Assembly: GCA_030248065.1 (NCBI GenBank)
Contig: JASAMV010008659.1
Coordinates: forward strand, 48,383 to 112,382
Length of the DNA stretch: 64,000 nt
Source: Rhynchonema sp. JSB1_4
Taxonomy: Eukaryota > Nematoda > Chromadorea > Monhysterida > Xyalidae
Direction: 5' to 3'
This document shows, one piece after another, positions 52,206-64,000 of the stretch (position 1 is its first letter; every line of letters starts with the position of its first letter). A model generated the notes under the pieces. That model worked only from the letters and a program-made list of their open reading frames with translations. It did no database searches and was not told the origin of the DNA. The position numbers and the translations under genes were made by a program.

Positions 52206-55200
52206 ATGACGACTCTCAAGTCGTTCTGGCGCCAACAAAAACAGCAAATGAGGAGACCGACCGACTTGAAGTTCCAAATTCTCAAATCGGGCTCTTCAGT
52301 TGAGCTTAACTCTTACACGCGCGGGCGACAGGCGAAACGGGCGGTCAACCGACAGCATATACCGCGGTTCTACAGTCATCATGACGATTTGTCGATGCAA
52401 GTCAGAGTCGGTGATGTTTCACTCGATTGTTTGGTTGAAAGTTATACCAACACAGGCTAGTAGGTTAATTGTTTATAGTCGTCGATAATGTCTTGTGAAA
52501 ATGCTCACTTTTGTACATTTCATTCAGCCCAGCGCCACGAGTGACCTCAAAATTCTGCCCGGATGTGGTGTCATTTCCGCAGAAAACAGGGAACGACGGG
52601 ACGGAACAGAAATGCGTCGTATTTTGTTCGGATTCATCGAAGACTCTAGTTGCGTTAACGGTACGTGTTGGTGAATTGGTCAAATTTTCAATCATAGGTA
52701 CGGTTCCATTGACATATTGGCCCTATCATCAGAGGGAGAACATGTTCGAACGTTTGTGAAGACGGGCCGAACATCAAGCTTTTGTCGAAAGTGAAGCCTG
52801 TCAATCTGATACGGCAACAGGGCGCAAATTTTGAACAGCGTGAAAGTTGTTGAGCGATGGCTAATAAAGAAGTTTCGCTCTGGACGAAATTAGGGGCATC
52901 GGTAAATTACAACAACATCTTTGTTGCAAAAAAGTCAAGTGGCCGCAATGCAAGACCGACCCTGTCCGGGATCCGACCACAAGTTTAACATCGGGGCTAA
53001 TTTAATTGACTCATTAAATTAATAACGTCAATAAATAATAGATTATCCTCAGGTGCGGCGACCCGTTTGACATCGCTGTCTGAGGACGACCAGTGCACGA
53101 GCGACGGGCAATCGGACCGAGACCATGACCTGCGCGCACTGGCACATTCGGCTGCGAGCAGTGCGCAACAACGCGCCGACTTTGTGGAGGGCGTGCTGTT
53201 CAAATCGGTGGGACATGAGAAAGGTAAAGCGTGCGTGTGTGCGTGTGTGTGTGTGTGTGTGGCTTGTGGCCAGCCTCCAAAAGCAAATGTTGCGTCCACA
53301 ACAATAGCGGCGAAAAAAGGTCATGTTATCCGATGGTTAGGGCTTTGAGTCCTCCTGGTTCGCAATTATTTTTTCGCTGATATTGTTGTCGACGCAACAA
53401 AAGTAAGCGTGCCTGTCTTTGCCTGAACGTCAAGGTGGATATGTTCAAAAGATTTCAATCTTTGCAAAAGATGAGACGATATACCGATACAAAACAGGCG
53501 ATCTGATGTGGTCTTGCCTGATCTGTGCTACGTGACTTCTTTCTTTATCTGTTAGTCACGTGACTGATCCAGCACAATATAGCGAGCACACTTTCAGATA
53601 ATGGCTAGTCCGCAGGGATCGCTGTGCAATTTTTAGTTGGACAAAGATTTTAAAAATAAGTAAAAATTTCCAAAAAGGTCAAATCCCGCTTCTGATCTAC
53701 GCAATGTGCCGCAGCGAGAAGAAATCGATAATCAATAATCAGCAGGCATCAACGACCACAAACACTGTGAAATCGACAGTGCCGAATGCAACATACAAAC
53801 AGGGTGAGCTCGGCTTGGTGATGTTTCACACAATGATTGAGTACGATCCTTTAGAAGTTGATCACTGACGTGACGTGAGCCTCACATTTAATGGAAACCC
53901 CACTGAGGCTGTGTATTCCCGCCTCGGGAAGGGGTGGGTCTGGTCCCGGACCCAAAACGATGGTTCCACTCAGATACAATACGTACCTACAAGTTGGTCG
54001 GGCCAATATCTCGGACACCTGGCTCCTGTGAGCATCAACGTACGAAAATTTCCAAATTCAACGGCTTGGTCATGCGAAAATGAGCCAAAAAAAAACAAAA
54101 CAACACACAGGATGGTGACCTGTTCATATTGTTTCACAGGTCTGTTCACCGAGCTCTACTCAATTGTCCGTTCCTCCGCCGAGTCGCCCACCCGCCACCC
54201 GGCTGATGTTTCACATCTGCATAGGAGTGTGACATCAGGCGCAATTATGATCGTGTATAAAGTGCTGAATATGGATGATAGAGCTGGACTCACACGATCT
54301 TGGCTCAGTTGGACCGGTATGGACTTTCTAGTGTGTCTTAGTTTTTGGCGTGAACGGTTACGTGTTTGAGAAGCAAACGGTGATGCACTTTGCTGGCATA
54401 AGCGCTCGGTTTTGGTTACACACGATGTAAACGTTGGATGTCTTTTGTCCAAAAATTTCGATTCATGAACATTCTCAGTTGAAAAAATTTGATGACTTGA
54501 CGACCTTTGTGCTTTTGGTGAGCACCGGACCAGCTCGTGTCTTTTGTGTCCTCATGTGGCCATCATCTTGGCCATATTCGCGTTGACAATGATGAGGTGC
54601 GCTGCCCCGTATGCAAAAGCAGGTCGAAACCGGCAACCACACGAAGCAAATTGGGCTGATAGTAATGTCGTCAGCTCAGATCGTCGAGCATTTATCGCTC
54701 TCATTTCGTGCTGCTTTGACGACCATAGAGTTGACCACTTGAATTGACGACTGTGTTTTTATACCATTAGTCAGCAAATTGCTTCACTTCTCAGTGATCA
54801 ATGCAAACTTTCTTCCAGGCGCTCGCGAAATCTACAAACACTCACCAAAGTCCTGGATGTTGCGACGAATCACGTTGCACAGCAGGTGCTGTAGTTAGAA
54901 AATTTGTATTATAAATTGTTGTCCCGCATCTATAATTGCCTGTAAATGCCAAATAGCCAAATAACCCCCTCCCCCCGGAACAAGACCCCATCTGGGTGGT
55001 TATTCGGATACTTCTGAAAGAAATCCCTAATCTCCGGACATTTTGCAGCAGTTTATATGTACCGAAACACATTGTGGGCGTATTTGCGATATCATATCTT
55101 TTTTATTTTGAAATCGCAAACTCGAAATGTGTGTCCCAAACGGTCCCCCAGGAGGCTTGTACACACGTATGTAGATAGGTGTCATTCTCCGGATAAAAAA

Positions 55201-55439
55201 TGAGATTCACTCTGGATATTTACTGCAGCGACAATTCTCTGCCCGGTCGATCAACCTGCCCGTACGCGTACGCACTTGTGTGCGAATTTGATGCCATTCT
55301 CAGCTCGGAGCATTTGATTGATGCACTGCAAATGGTTGAACGATTGAGATTACGGGCATGTGGACTGGTGCATTTGTACAGGGTGGTGGAAAAGTATGAT
55401 AATGGAAGGGCGGAGGAAAAGCTGCTGATGCAGATATGA
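52206..55439 (+). CDS. Unrecognised intracellular protein (8 exons)
   Basis: Exons 52206-52400, 52528-52660, 53053-53223, 53678-53803, 54140-54207, 54479-54536, 54819-54885 and 55229-55439 keep phase throughout, giving 343 codons (342 aa). It starts MTTLKSFWRQQKQQMRRP and has no signal peptide or membrane helix. The middle is acidic (TSLSEDDQCTSDGQSDRDHD). After that comes a folded-looking region (GVLFKSVGHEKGQIPLLIYAMCRSEKK; LFTELYSIVRSSAES; LTTFVLLVSTGPARA; IYKHSPKSWMLRRITLH). It ends with CPYAYALVCEFDAILSSEHL and a charged helix (DALQMVERLRLRACGLVHLY…KYDNGRAEEKLL). The acceptor at 53677 is pyrimidine-poor, and the donor after exon 6 (CTC|GTGTCT) is weak. I do not recognise the family. Confidence 0.55.
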
Positions 55440-56470
55440 TACTTAAATTTTGAATCGATGTGTACAGCCTACAGCGTGTATTCTGGTGTGTATCTCCATG
55501 TCATTTCTGTTCCGAATTATTACAACTTGAGTGCAATTTTGCTGTGGAATTTAAAATTTGATCATAAAGTTACTATCATGTTGCACTTATCAACCCGTTT
55601 GCTTTCTTCGTCCATTTTCCATTAGCAGTTTTTTGTTTTTCTTCAGTTACGTCCGCAAACGTAGAATGGTTTCAAACAGCTGGATAAATGTCGCGAACAC
55701 AGAAAATAAATTCATAAACATTGAAATCACAGGAAAGGTTTAGAAAGTCCTATACTATATAAATTACCGTGCATGACAGCATCGAATACCAGGCATAAAG
55801 TTGCTATTGATAGCAAAGCCCATTAGCAAATAAAAAAATGTTCATTTTTTGAGAGAGTCCAGGCTTGGCGGCTGCATGGAACGTCAGCGTTCCACCCAAC
55901 TTTCCACTGAACATTCCACTCAAGTTTTTCACTGTAAATTCCACCGAACTTTCCACTCAACTCTCCAATCCACCGTTTCGTAAACAGCCTATAAATCAGC
56001 CTATAAAATAATGTACATATAAAAGTTACACACAAATGTACTAAACTAAAGTCACACGCGCTGTACAATGTGAGCGTAAACCACGACACAGAATGTGAAA
56101 TCTGGCATGTGTAAATACGTACACTGATACTGTACATCACAAAAAAACAAAATTTTCCGCTAAAAGCAATCGATTTCAGGCGGCTTAGGCTCAGGCTTCA
56201 GCACCTATTCTTCATTTCATCGGTTATTTTGAAGAACGCCTTGAACATTGTGTCACAAGTTTGGCGCAAGTTTTTCAGCACCGTCTCCTTGTCATGTCCC
56301 TCGATCGGGAGAACATCTGCAAACGTACCGTAGTTTTTCATACAGAGCCCACGAATGCAGCCCCGAGGGCGGACAAAAACATAAAAAAAGCAAAAAATGC
56401 ACTAACATCCGTTCAAACCACTAAATTATGCTTTTTGAAAAGTGTTAGACGAATTTTGTCCGATGTTGGT

Positions 56471-57536
56471 ATAGTCCATCCACGAACTCATGAGACGACT
56501 TTTTTTTGAAGTTGACTTGAACGGATCCAATAATATTCCGGTTCCACGTATTTCGGAAATAAAAGAAAGAGAAACGCATGTATTTTTTAAAAACACGCTC
56601 TCCACCTCGGTGCGTAAATTCCCTTTTGACTCCCAAAACATTTGTGTGTTGAACGACGTTGTTGTTCGCGCAAGCACGCAACAAATTGAGGTCAGCCAGC
56701 TGGAAGTAGGGTTGTTTCAAAAAAAAGTGGTTAATTAAAAAATTTAAAAAAATTTTTTTGACACTCAGATTTTGCTTTTTTAATAAAAAAAAGTTGCCCA
56801 AAATGGGCTGAACTGTCCAAAAAATGGCCTTTTTCGAGGCAAAAAATTGGCACTTTTTTCTGTGGACGGGACAATTTTTCCAAAATCGCGCCTGCGGCGC
56901 CCTGTATTGTCCCCAAATCCGTACAGGGATGCGCCGGGCTGGTCCTTTATAGTGATGTGGCACCGATAATGTACTACTACATGCTACTACACATGTATGT
57001 ATGCAGCTCTGGTGCAAAACCGGGCGCGCAAAGTCGATCTGACGCGCAAGATTTGGGCTGTAGTAATCGATATTTTGATGGTCGTATATCAGATATACGG
57101 CATTAGATGCATTAAAATACGTTGTACGGCATGCCACAATACATCAGAGTAACATCGTTAGTGAACATCAACCTCAGACTGGTCGGAGACCATGGAATCT
57201 GCACAATACTACCGGGTGTCACCACACAAGTTCGGTCTCAGGCGAAAATTTTTCAATTTTTGAAAAATATGTTGTATCGATTTCATTTATCCTGAAAGGT
57301 CGTTTGCAACACTTTTTCTAATAAAAAATTTTTCGTCATAGAAATTTAAAAAAAAAATTTTAAAAAAAAGCTCGTTAATTAAAAAAAATTTTTTAACCCA
57401 GGCTGGAACTTGTCATCATGTCTCTCGGCCCAATCTCTTTCTTTTGTTTGCGAAAACCCGTGTAACCGGCGCATTTTTGAATCTGGCCAAGCAAGCTTTA
57501 AAAAGAGATCGTCTCATGAGCACGTGGTTGGACTAT
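56471..57536. repeat. Long TATAGTCCA-ended element with AT-rich insertions
   Basis: TATAGTCCATCCACGAACTC begins it, and …GTGGTTGGACTATA closes it, as in the 187-bp MITE at 3452-3638. The first 200 bp match 2869-3061. The CAATCTCTTTCTTTTGTTTG block near the right end matches the MITE interior. Blocks of A/T runs (56.73-56.79 and 57.33-57.40 kb) look like later insertions. Confidence 0.7.
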
Positions 57537-58559
57537 ACAACACCTTATTTTTTGCACTTTTGGCAGTGATGTTTCCATGACAACCTAAATTATGTCCTCA
57601 AATTTCAAAAATGCCGCAGTTAATGTTTTGGTTTCACTCAACTACGACTGCTACGATTGTGAATGCAATCTCAGTATCCTGATTTTTCAAGGAGAAACAG
57701 CGTTGAGTCAACAGTGTTGACTGTGTTATCACCATGCACAAAGAATCATAGCTTGTGTGGATTACTGGAGTGCACAAACGCAATGCACACACGCGCACTA
57801 CACACACAGCTAGGCTTATCACGTTTATCGCCTGCTGGCCACCTGACACGTAGCGCAGCGGTTGCATGCTAGCCTGCTGACTGAAAGTACGCGTGCTCGA
57901 CAGCGCCCAAGAACTCATCGTTTCAGATTTTTTTTGATTAATGTGAATCCTGGATGAAAATGTATTGTTTCTGCCGCGTCAATATTAGGCTCGTAGTTTC
58001 CCATTGATTGGCAAATGAAGAGCTGTTTCGTTCGTGCAAGGGGTTAGCCAAAAACCATCGGCCTTGCAAACGTTTGGTGAATTTTATTTTCTGCAAAATT
58101 ATGCTGCGAATTTCTGATCATCATGGGAAATGTCAAAACATCGTCAGGGTTCAGCCCATCAATCTTTCATGAAGTGAAAACGAATGGAAGAGAAGAAATG
58201 TCGCTTGGTCATTTTTTACCCTGAGCAAAGGGCTGCGCCAAGTGACATGGCCACTTTTTACAAAAAAAAATAACCAAGCACCATATTGCTTGATTTTCTA
58301 TTGAACCTGAAGTTTCAAGTGGAGTTTTTCATCGCAAGTTATAGAGTGCTTTCTGGTTCGTCGCTTTGATAAGAATCAGCCATTGAAAAGCACTAAATTT
58401 GAAAGTAGAGCGAAATAAATTTCAAACCCGTTTTAAATGAAAAAATTTCCGGCGCTTGGTCATTTTTTTCACGATACCCTCGATATATTTACCTTTGTCT
58501 TGATGAAACAGCGGGCAACGAATTGTTTTCCAAACGAGCTTAGTTACTAAAAGTTTACC

Positions 58560-58745
58560 GTTTTGCGATTTGAAGTTGTGCGCAAAGATGAGGAATTCCC
58601 CAACTCGTGGGCCATGAAGAACTGATAGGTGGGCCAGAGCAGCTGAGTGAGTACGCGTTTGGATGGCACTTTAACACTCTGTCGCACCTGCGGTACGCGG
58701 AGAAGAGAGGCGCTGGTGTCCGTTTCAGCGTTCACTTTTAACAAA
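58560..58745 (-). CDS. Possible exon, unrecognised
   Basis: Read on the minus strand, an open frame (ETDTSASLLRVPQVRQSV…VLTQLLWPTYQFFMAHELG) lies between AAAAG and an AAAACG|GTAAAC donor. It is downstream of the CHK relic and could be part of it, but the similarity is too weak to say so. Confidence 0.25.
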
Positions 58746-59887
58746 TTGAAAATTATGTTTAAAATCGTGTACATGTTTGGCGCTGGTTTCCCTGGCTTTC
58801 CATCTAACTGATGGAGACCCAGACGGTGACTATCTTAGATTTAGGGTGAAGCCGCTAAAGCCCGCTAGCGTTCGCACGTGCCCAGGGAGTACACCCCGCC
58901 TATATGTTTGTTTAACATTGTTACCCAAACTAGTCGGGACCCGTGCCTACGGCCCGGCTACAGCGCCCGCGCCCGTGCCGTGCCCCCCCCCCCCCCGAAG
59001 ACCCGTTAGCATACCCAAAGCTACTCGTGAAAATTGACCCGTCCGCCCTTCCGAGGGAGGGGGCCACATACATACTACACATATATATATATATATATGC
59101 GTATTCTTGTTTTTAATAGTAAAAGTTAATGTAACGTAGCATATTTTTTGCAAAATATTTTCTGGTTAACCCCGGTTTTTTTTCTGAGAATGATTTATAC
59201 AACACGTGTAAATGTAGTGAAGCATCGACACAGATGCGGGGGGGGGGGGGTAGACGAACCCCCCCCGCTTGACACTCGCTCAGTGAGTGGCACGCGCTGC
59301 ATTGCTGCATTACTGCCGTTTTTTTTTTTATCAATCAATGCATCTATTCTCTGCAGAACATCCCCAAGTTTTGCAACAGTGCAGAAAAGTGTTATGACAA
59401 GCAGCAAAATGAAAACCGGATAAATTAAAAAGTGGTCATAAAAAAGTATGTCACTCGCTCAAAGTGTACGTTTCGTTTAGAAAATGGCATATGCTGTGCT
59501 GCTGCATGCGCTGTCTGTATAAAAGGTGCCATGAGCCACAGTTGTCGCGTTCGCGTTACCCAATTAGCAGGGGCAAAACGTAAAGGTTGCAGGTGATTGA
59601 GTACACAGAGCACATTTTTGGAAATCATACAGTCAGAGAGACCAACCGTCCTTTCTCAGTTGTTCAGTGAACGCTTTCAGGTAGAGCGTCCAAGTGTTCG
59701 CTCAGCTTCTCTCCGGGATGTTCAAAACTGAAGAACGACGCCACGGCAAAGTCGACCATTGGGTTGCCCCAGAAGAGCCAACTGAAGAAATTATGCAAAA
59801 CGTGCAAATTTCGATAACGTTGACAACGAGACTGTCTCCCTACGCCAAGAACGTTGAAGAAACAAGCGTTCACGGTGTTTGAAAGTG

Positions 59888-60124
59888 CTCCCAATATTGT
59901 TGCTCTCTTGAGGGCTTGTTTAGTGACGTTGCGTTGCGCGATCACACACAAACCGTGCAGTCACAAAAATGTTTCAGACACGCAGCACCATGGGTGCTCT
60001 GTTCAATTATTTTCAGCTGACAATGTCTTGTCAGAATCACAAAGCACGGTGGTTAAGAAGTGACTGGACGTGAAAATCAGGATTTATTTGCTGAATTCTT
60101 ATATGGTCATTGTGCGACCCAATG
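59888..60124. repeat. MITE family A, diverged inverted copy
   Basis: Shares GTGACGTTGCGTTGCGCGAT, CAGCTGA and the GGTCATTGTGCGACCCAAT end with 910-1187 in reverse orientation. Its left end is degenerate. It lies inside the kinase relic. Confidence 0.65.
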
Positions 60125-60589
60125 CCCAATTCTGCGTGTATAAACTTCCTCTTAATTAGGTCTGAGTTACATTCCCTGATGTTTCAGAGACAGGTTTTTG
60201 AAGTCTGATATTAACCAGAAGCTTATGAAGCTCCACACGCATGCGTGCCGGTCATTCCTGGCTGAGGTTTTTGAGGTTTTGAATTGAAGGAAACACCATT
60301 TTGGTAGGCTTAGTCCCACCACGTGGTATCGTCTTGCAATTCGACTGAGCCATAAATCAACTACGTACGTACATATGTAGTTATTTCTACTTGTGTATGG
60401 GACACAAGGCGACACAATAGTAACAAAATTGAGGGTATTTCTGGACGCCTTGACGATACACACATTCCTAATACTATTGTTGTAAACGCAACTGCTTGTG
60501 TTTCATGCAAACGCATATCCCTGGGCATCAGCCATGCGACTGGTATGTACGGGCTCGGGTTTCACGTATTACCGGTTCTAATCTCCAAA

Positions 60590-60730
60590 AGCGGATAAGC
60601 GTGCACGCTAATGCGCTATCCCGCTAATCCGCTTTGCATCGTGAAGCGCACGCATTTAGTGGATTAGCGGGTGTGAAAACAAGCTGATCCGCTAATCCGC
60701 TAACCCGCTAATCCGCTTGCATTGTGAATG
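60590..60730. repeat. CGCTAATCCGCT short-repeat cluster
   Basis: At least seven matches to GCTAATCCGC or its complement GCGGATTAGC in 140 bp, some overlapping as CGCTAATCCGCTAACCCGCT, with flanking inverted pieces (GTGAAGCGCACGC, GTGAATGCGG). Confidence 0.8.
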
Positions 60731-61394
60731 CGGCCTAAGGTATACACACTGTACGCTGACTGGTGCGCTGACTGAAGACATGAATACGCGGATTGCAATC
60801 ACACTCCTGGACACAAAGCACCACAGGTAACCTGCCAATCGACGAGCGCCTTCAGATCGCCCGTCGGTTCGCCCCGATCATCGGCTTGAAAGAGCATGTT
60901 GTTTGTGTGCACATCGGCACAGGCACATCACGTCGGGCACACCGAACTCCTGTCGATTTAGTGCGCAGTGCGCGATCCAGCCGTCGGTCGACAGTTTCAT
61001 CTCGTGTTGACGCGCGTGGATTTCCTCCTGCTGCAACAAAGTATTTCTTCAAATTGAAGCCACCCATCACGCTCAGCATTAACAAGTACTTCTGTGCTAT
61101 TTATTCTGAAAAATAGAACCCGCCAGGGCTTAGAGAAAAAACGATGAAGGTAAGGTAACACTACGCGCTATCACGAGCCTGACAACCATGTTCGTTTAGG
61201 GGGGAAGAGCACTACTGTCTCCTATACGTATAATTTCACACAAAATAGTGAAAATATTATGTGGTTTACTTTATTTTTCAATTTTGTTCTGTCTCTAATC
61301 TTTGCAGCGGGTTGCAGCTGAAGGCAAGTCGACTGGCGTGCACTTCGCTTGGGCATAACAAAGTTCGGTTCAGCTGTATGCAGCGAATAAGCCT

Positions 61395-61485
61395 TTTGGC
61401 GCAATGACTTCGACCAGCCGTAAATTGTTCCATTTGTGCAGGCGAACAACATTTATGCTGGTCGAAACTAGTGCGCCGACTGTAT
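61395..61485. repeat. GACCAGC fold-back MITE
   Basis: GGCGCAATGACTTCGACCAGC pairs imperfectly with GCTGGTCGAAACTAGTGCGCC around a short loop. Same family as 25790-25922. Confidence 0.65.
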
Positions 61486-63524
61486 CAGCAAAACACAGCT
61501 CAATCGAACATATTCGCCTTTGCCCCGTCCAGGTGCACGCTTTGGACATATCGTAGACACTTGTGTGTCACCACAGAAGTGCTCCTTGTTCTGCTCCAAG
61601 TACAACTGCAGCTCCAGGCCATCCTTTGGCCGGCATTGGTCAGCGTTCGCGCGAATTTTCCCTGCGAGTCGATGGAATTGGATTTTGCTGACGTCCATTG
61701 CAGCGCGACTCAAGCGTGCAGCTGGCCCAGTTCAGTCAGCACCTTGGACATATGTAGAAATTGGAAATTGCAGATGCCGAATCGCTAATTGGTCATCCAA
61801 TAACTAAATCAGTTCCGTTTGATTTTCGATCTTGGGTTTCTCCGTCGCACGTTGGCCCAAATTCCCGAATGTGCGCGCCACCGGGGGTGGTTGCGCCCCC
61901 CCCCCCACACGATGATGACAACTTTCCGACTGGCTAACCTTTGTTGCGTGTATACGCGAACAGCAACTGTTGTTCAACGCACGCACGTTTTGGGGGCATA
62001 AAAGGTAATTTACGCACCGAGGTGGAGAACGTATACGATGTATCAAGTGCACTTTTGCGCCACCGCCCCCGGTGTGATGGACTGGGGCCAAATTTGGGCG
62101 AATGGCTGGAAATTTCTAAACGGTGTGAGTGAGTTTTGCGTGTGGGGGTCAACGAAAAGTAAACGCTGACGCCACCGACGTTGAAAGCAACCAAGCTTGA
62201 ACCAAGATAAAGGTCGACACACGAATACAAATAACTAGCCTCGTTTAGACGGAGCAAAGGGAACAGTTTCTCAAGTGTAAAACTGAATTCTCGCCCTGAT
62301 AGCAAGGTGATTCATAAAAAGGATCCAATCGTTTTGTGGCACTTCGAGATATTGACAACAGCTGTTTAAGCTGGCGCGCCTGTATTCTCTGTGACGTCAC
62401 ACAATTGATCAATGTGGCGTCGACACTCTAGTCGTCCATGATACTGTAGGCTTCGTCGCTGTCCACTTTTTTGCTGCCTGAATGACCCACAGGACATAAA
62501 TAAAACGTGTCTGACATGAATCGTGCCATGAGGTTGTGCCGGTGCATGTCAGAGGCAAGCGACCTCAACCAGATGACCGATCAATGTGAAGACATGTAAA
62601 GGCAAGCTGGGCACTGGGCAGTCGACTGTCTGCTAGAGAATGCCGGCTAACTAGACCTTCGTTCGACTGAGCAGACGCAACGCGCGCGCGAGACTATACA
62701 TTGGAAAGCTGACTTCAAGAGTGACCGCATCTAAGTTGACCACAGGTGCTATAAATCGAGATTGCCTCACATAAACGAAATTCGCGAAATCGCATCAGGA
62801 AGTTCCGTGCCTTACTTGACAGTGATTTGCAGCCGTACATGTACTGGAATCTTGGCAGGCGGTTGGTGGAGGTTGCCTAGCGTTTCGTACGTGGACACCC
62901 TCGCAGTTATGGAACTGGAATGAGCAGGAGTTTCTACCACTAAAGACTAAGTAGCGTGTACGGGTTAGATATCACGATATTTGCTGTCGTCGCATATTCG
63001 TTATAGTCATAGGGCGGTATGAATTTTGATGGAAGGTCCATTCGGCACGGACTTGGCATAGGCACATGGTGCGCGTTCGCACCCAGGATGACCTCAACTC
63101 GTCACAACAGGGTAACCCAAAACACACTGCATCACAATTCCCATTATGTACCCCGGTAGAAATTAGTGCCGCTAACTCAACCACAAAATACAGCTCAACC
63201 AAAATTTGCATATACCCAAGCCAAGTGCATGCCAATGAACTTGCCCTTCAAAGCTGATACGGTCCCATACACTCAAGCAGTAGATTCCAAACATCGCTAC
63301 TAACCCGATAAACGATCGCTTCGATGAAGGCGGACATTTCGGCAAATTTGTCCTCGTTGCCCAGAGCATTTTGAGCTTGTTGCCCGTCGGTATCTTGCAG
63401 ACGACTGATTTCGGCAGCTTCTCGTCATGCTCCATCCTTCTCCGCCCAGGTCAGCTCGATTTTCGCCGTTATCTGTTTGAATATGTGTGGAGGTGTGCAT
63501 CCTAAACCGCCACATGCTCCCGGA

Positions 63525-63597
63525 AGGGCTCCAATCTCCGACCCTCCTGCGCATAGGGTCTGGACAGCTATGAAGTTGTTTCCCAACTGAGCTACGG
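63525..63597 (-). other. tRNA-like sequence, possible SINE head
   Basis: On the minus strand CCCGTAGCTCAGTTGGGAA is a good tRNA A box (TAGCTCAGTTGG). About 45 bases on, GGGTCGGAGATTGGAGCCC is a poor B box. The acceptor stem does not close, so this is not a functional tRNA. Confidence 0.35.
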
Positions 63598-64000
63598 GAA
63601 CGCGGTCTGGCTGCGACTCAGAATCAGTGGTTTTTAAAAAAAAAAATTTTATTAAAAAAAAATTTTTTTTTGAAAAAATTGGTTCCAAAAGTTTAAAAAA
63701 TTTTTTATTATTTCAAAATTGAGAAATTTCTCGATTTTTTTGGTCTAAAAGTGCTATTTTTGCATAAAAATTGCTACTGTTGACATCACCTAACCCTCAC
63801 CATGGGTGTGCGGGGTGCCATAATAGTTGTTTTGTGGCATCTGGAACATAGTGCGCACACTCACAGGCCCTCTCATATGACTACACACGTACATGTGACT
63901 GGGTGGGCATTTATTTAACCATGCCCCAGACCCAAAAGGAGTGATTCTATTTGGTATTCACTCTAATTTCACGCTATGTGCAAATTATTTGCATTGGTCG

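Larger units (their letters stand above)
59664..63480 (-). pseudogene. CHK kinase-like (EcKinase/DUF1679 group) pseudogene
   Basis: Pieces in order on the minus strand. About 63480-63305: KIELTWAEKDG, then in another frame HDEKLPKSVVCKIPTG, then in a third frame NEDKFAEMSAFIEAIVYRV (the N-lobe 'LP.S.VlKip' region). About 61745-61560: VLTELGQLHA followed by TGA where the family has Trp. About 61030-60830: GVPDVMC, a damaged Brenner-type HGD site (CTGTGCC instead of two codons), then DVHTNNMLF and GDLKALVDWQ. About 59850-59664: FWGNPMVDFAVASFF to a stop. Intact relatives phosphorylate small molecules such as ecdysteroids or choline-like substrates. At least three frameshifts and one stop make this copy non-functional. 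Confidence 0.68.

Noticed and set aside
57835..57915. tRNA-like stretch with TAGCGCAGCGG
   Set aside because: The A box is fair, but the B-box candidate and stems do not fit a cloverleaf.

Overview
The window is a piece of an animal nuclear genome. It has no operons. Its genes are split into short exons with GT-AG boundaries (TTTCAG acceptors, GTGAGT or GTAAGT donors), and several families are specific to animals. A sarcoglycan, a MOLO1-domain protein, a divergent ionotropic receptor and CHK kinase-like relics fit an invertebrate, probably a protostome. I cannot name the species. Most open frames longer than 60 codons are chance frames or run through repeats. I built the gene models by hand from homology, splice sites and matching intron phase.

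Layout. 446-7679 (+): an unrecognised type I membrane protein in seven phase-consistent exons. 9111-12531 (-): an epsilon/alpha-type sarcoglycan. 14.5-21.8 kb: transposon territory with a nested stack of short non-autonomous elements whose insertion order can be read from target duplications. 22145-22612 (-): a small signal-peptide/one-TM protein. 22.77-25.41 kb: a mariner-like element and a large inverted duplication with GT/CA tracts around a fragment of an ionotropic receptor. 26.35-28.15 kb (+): the fuller receptor locus, apparently frameshifted. 31181-35499 (+): a complete MOLO1-domain gene with a hAT-like element in intron 1. 36462-39964 (-): a complete galectin with a Pro/Gly/His/Lys-rich tail. 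It is head to head with a CNPPD1 gene (about 40.3-46.9 kb, +) whose 5' region holds another nested GC-rich transposon stack. 47.9-48.45 kb: possible unassigned exons. 52206-55439 (+): an unrecognised eight-exon gene. 56.4-57.5 kb: a MITE-related composite element. 59.6-63.5 kb (-): remains of a CHK (EcKinase/DUF1679-like) kinase broken by frameshifts and a stop.

Functional themes: several products act at the cell surface or outside it (sarcoglycan, MOLO1, receptor, galectin, two unrecognised membrane proteins). I see no evidence that they share a pathway. The most unusual content is the repeat archaeology: many hAT-like elements with exact 8-bp target duplications, TA-flanked MITEs, a paralogous pre-insertion site that confirms one nested stack, and a palindrome built around a receptor exon.
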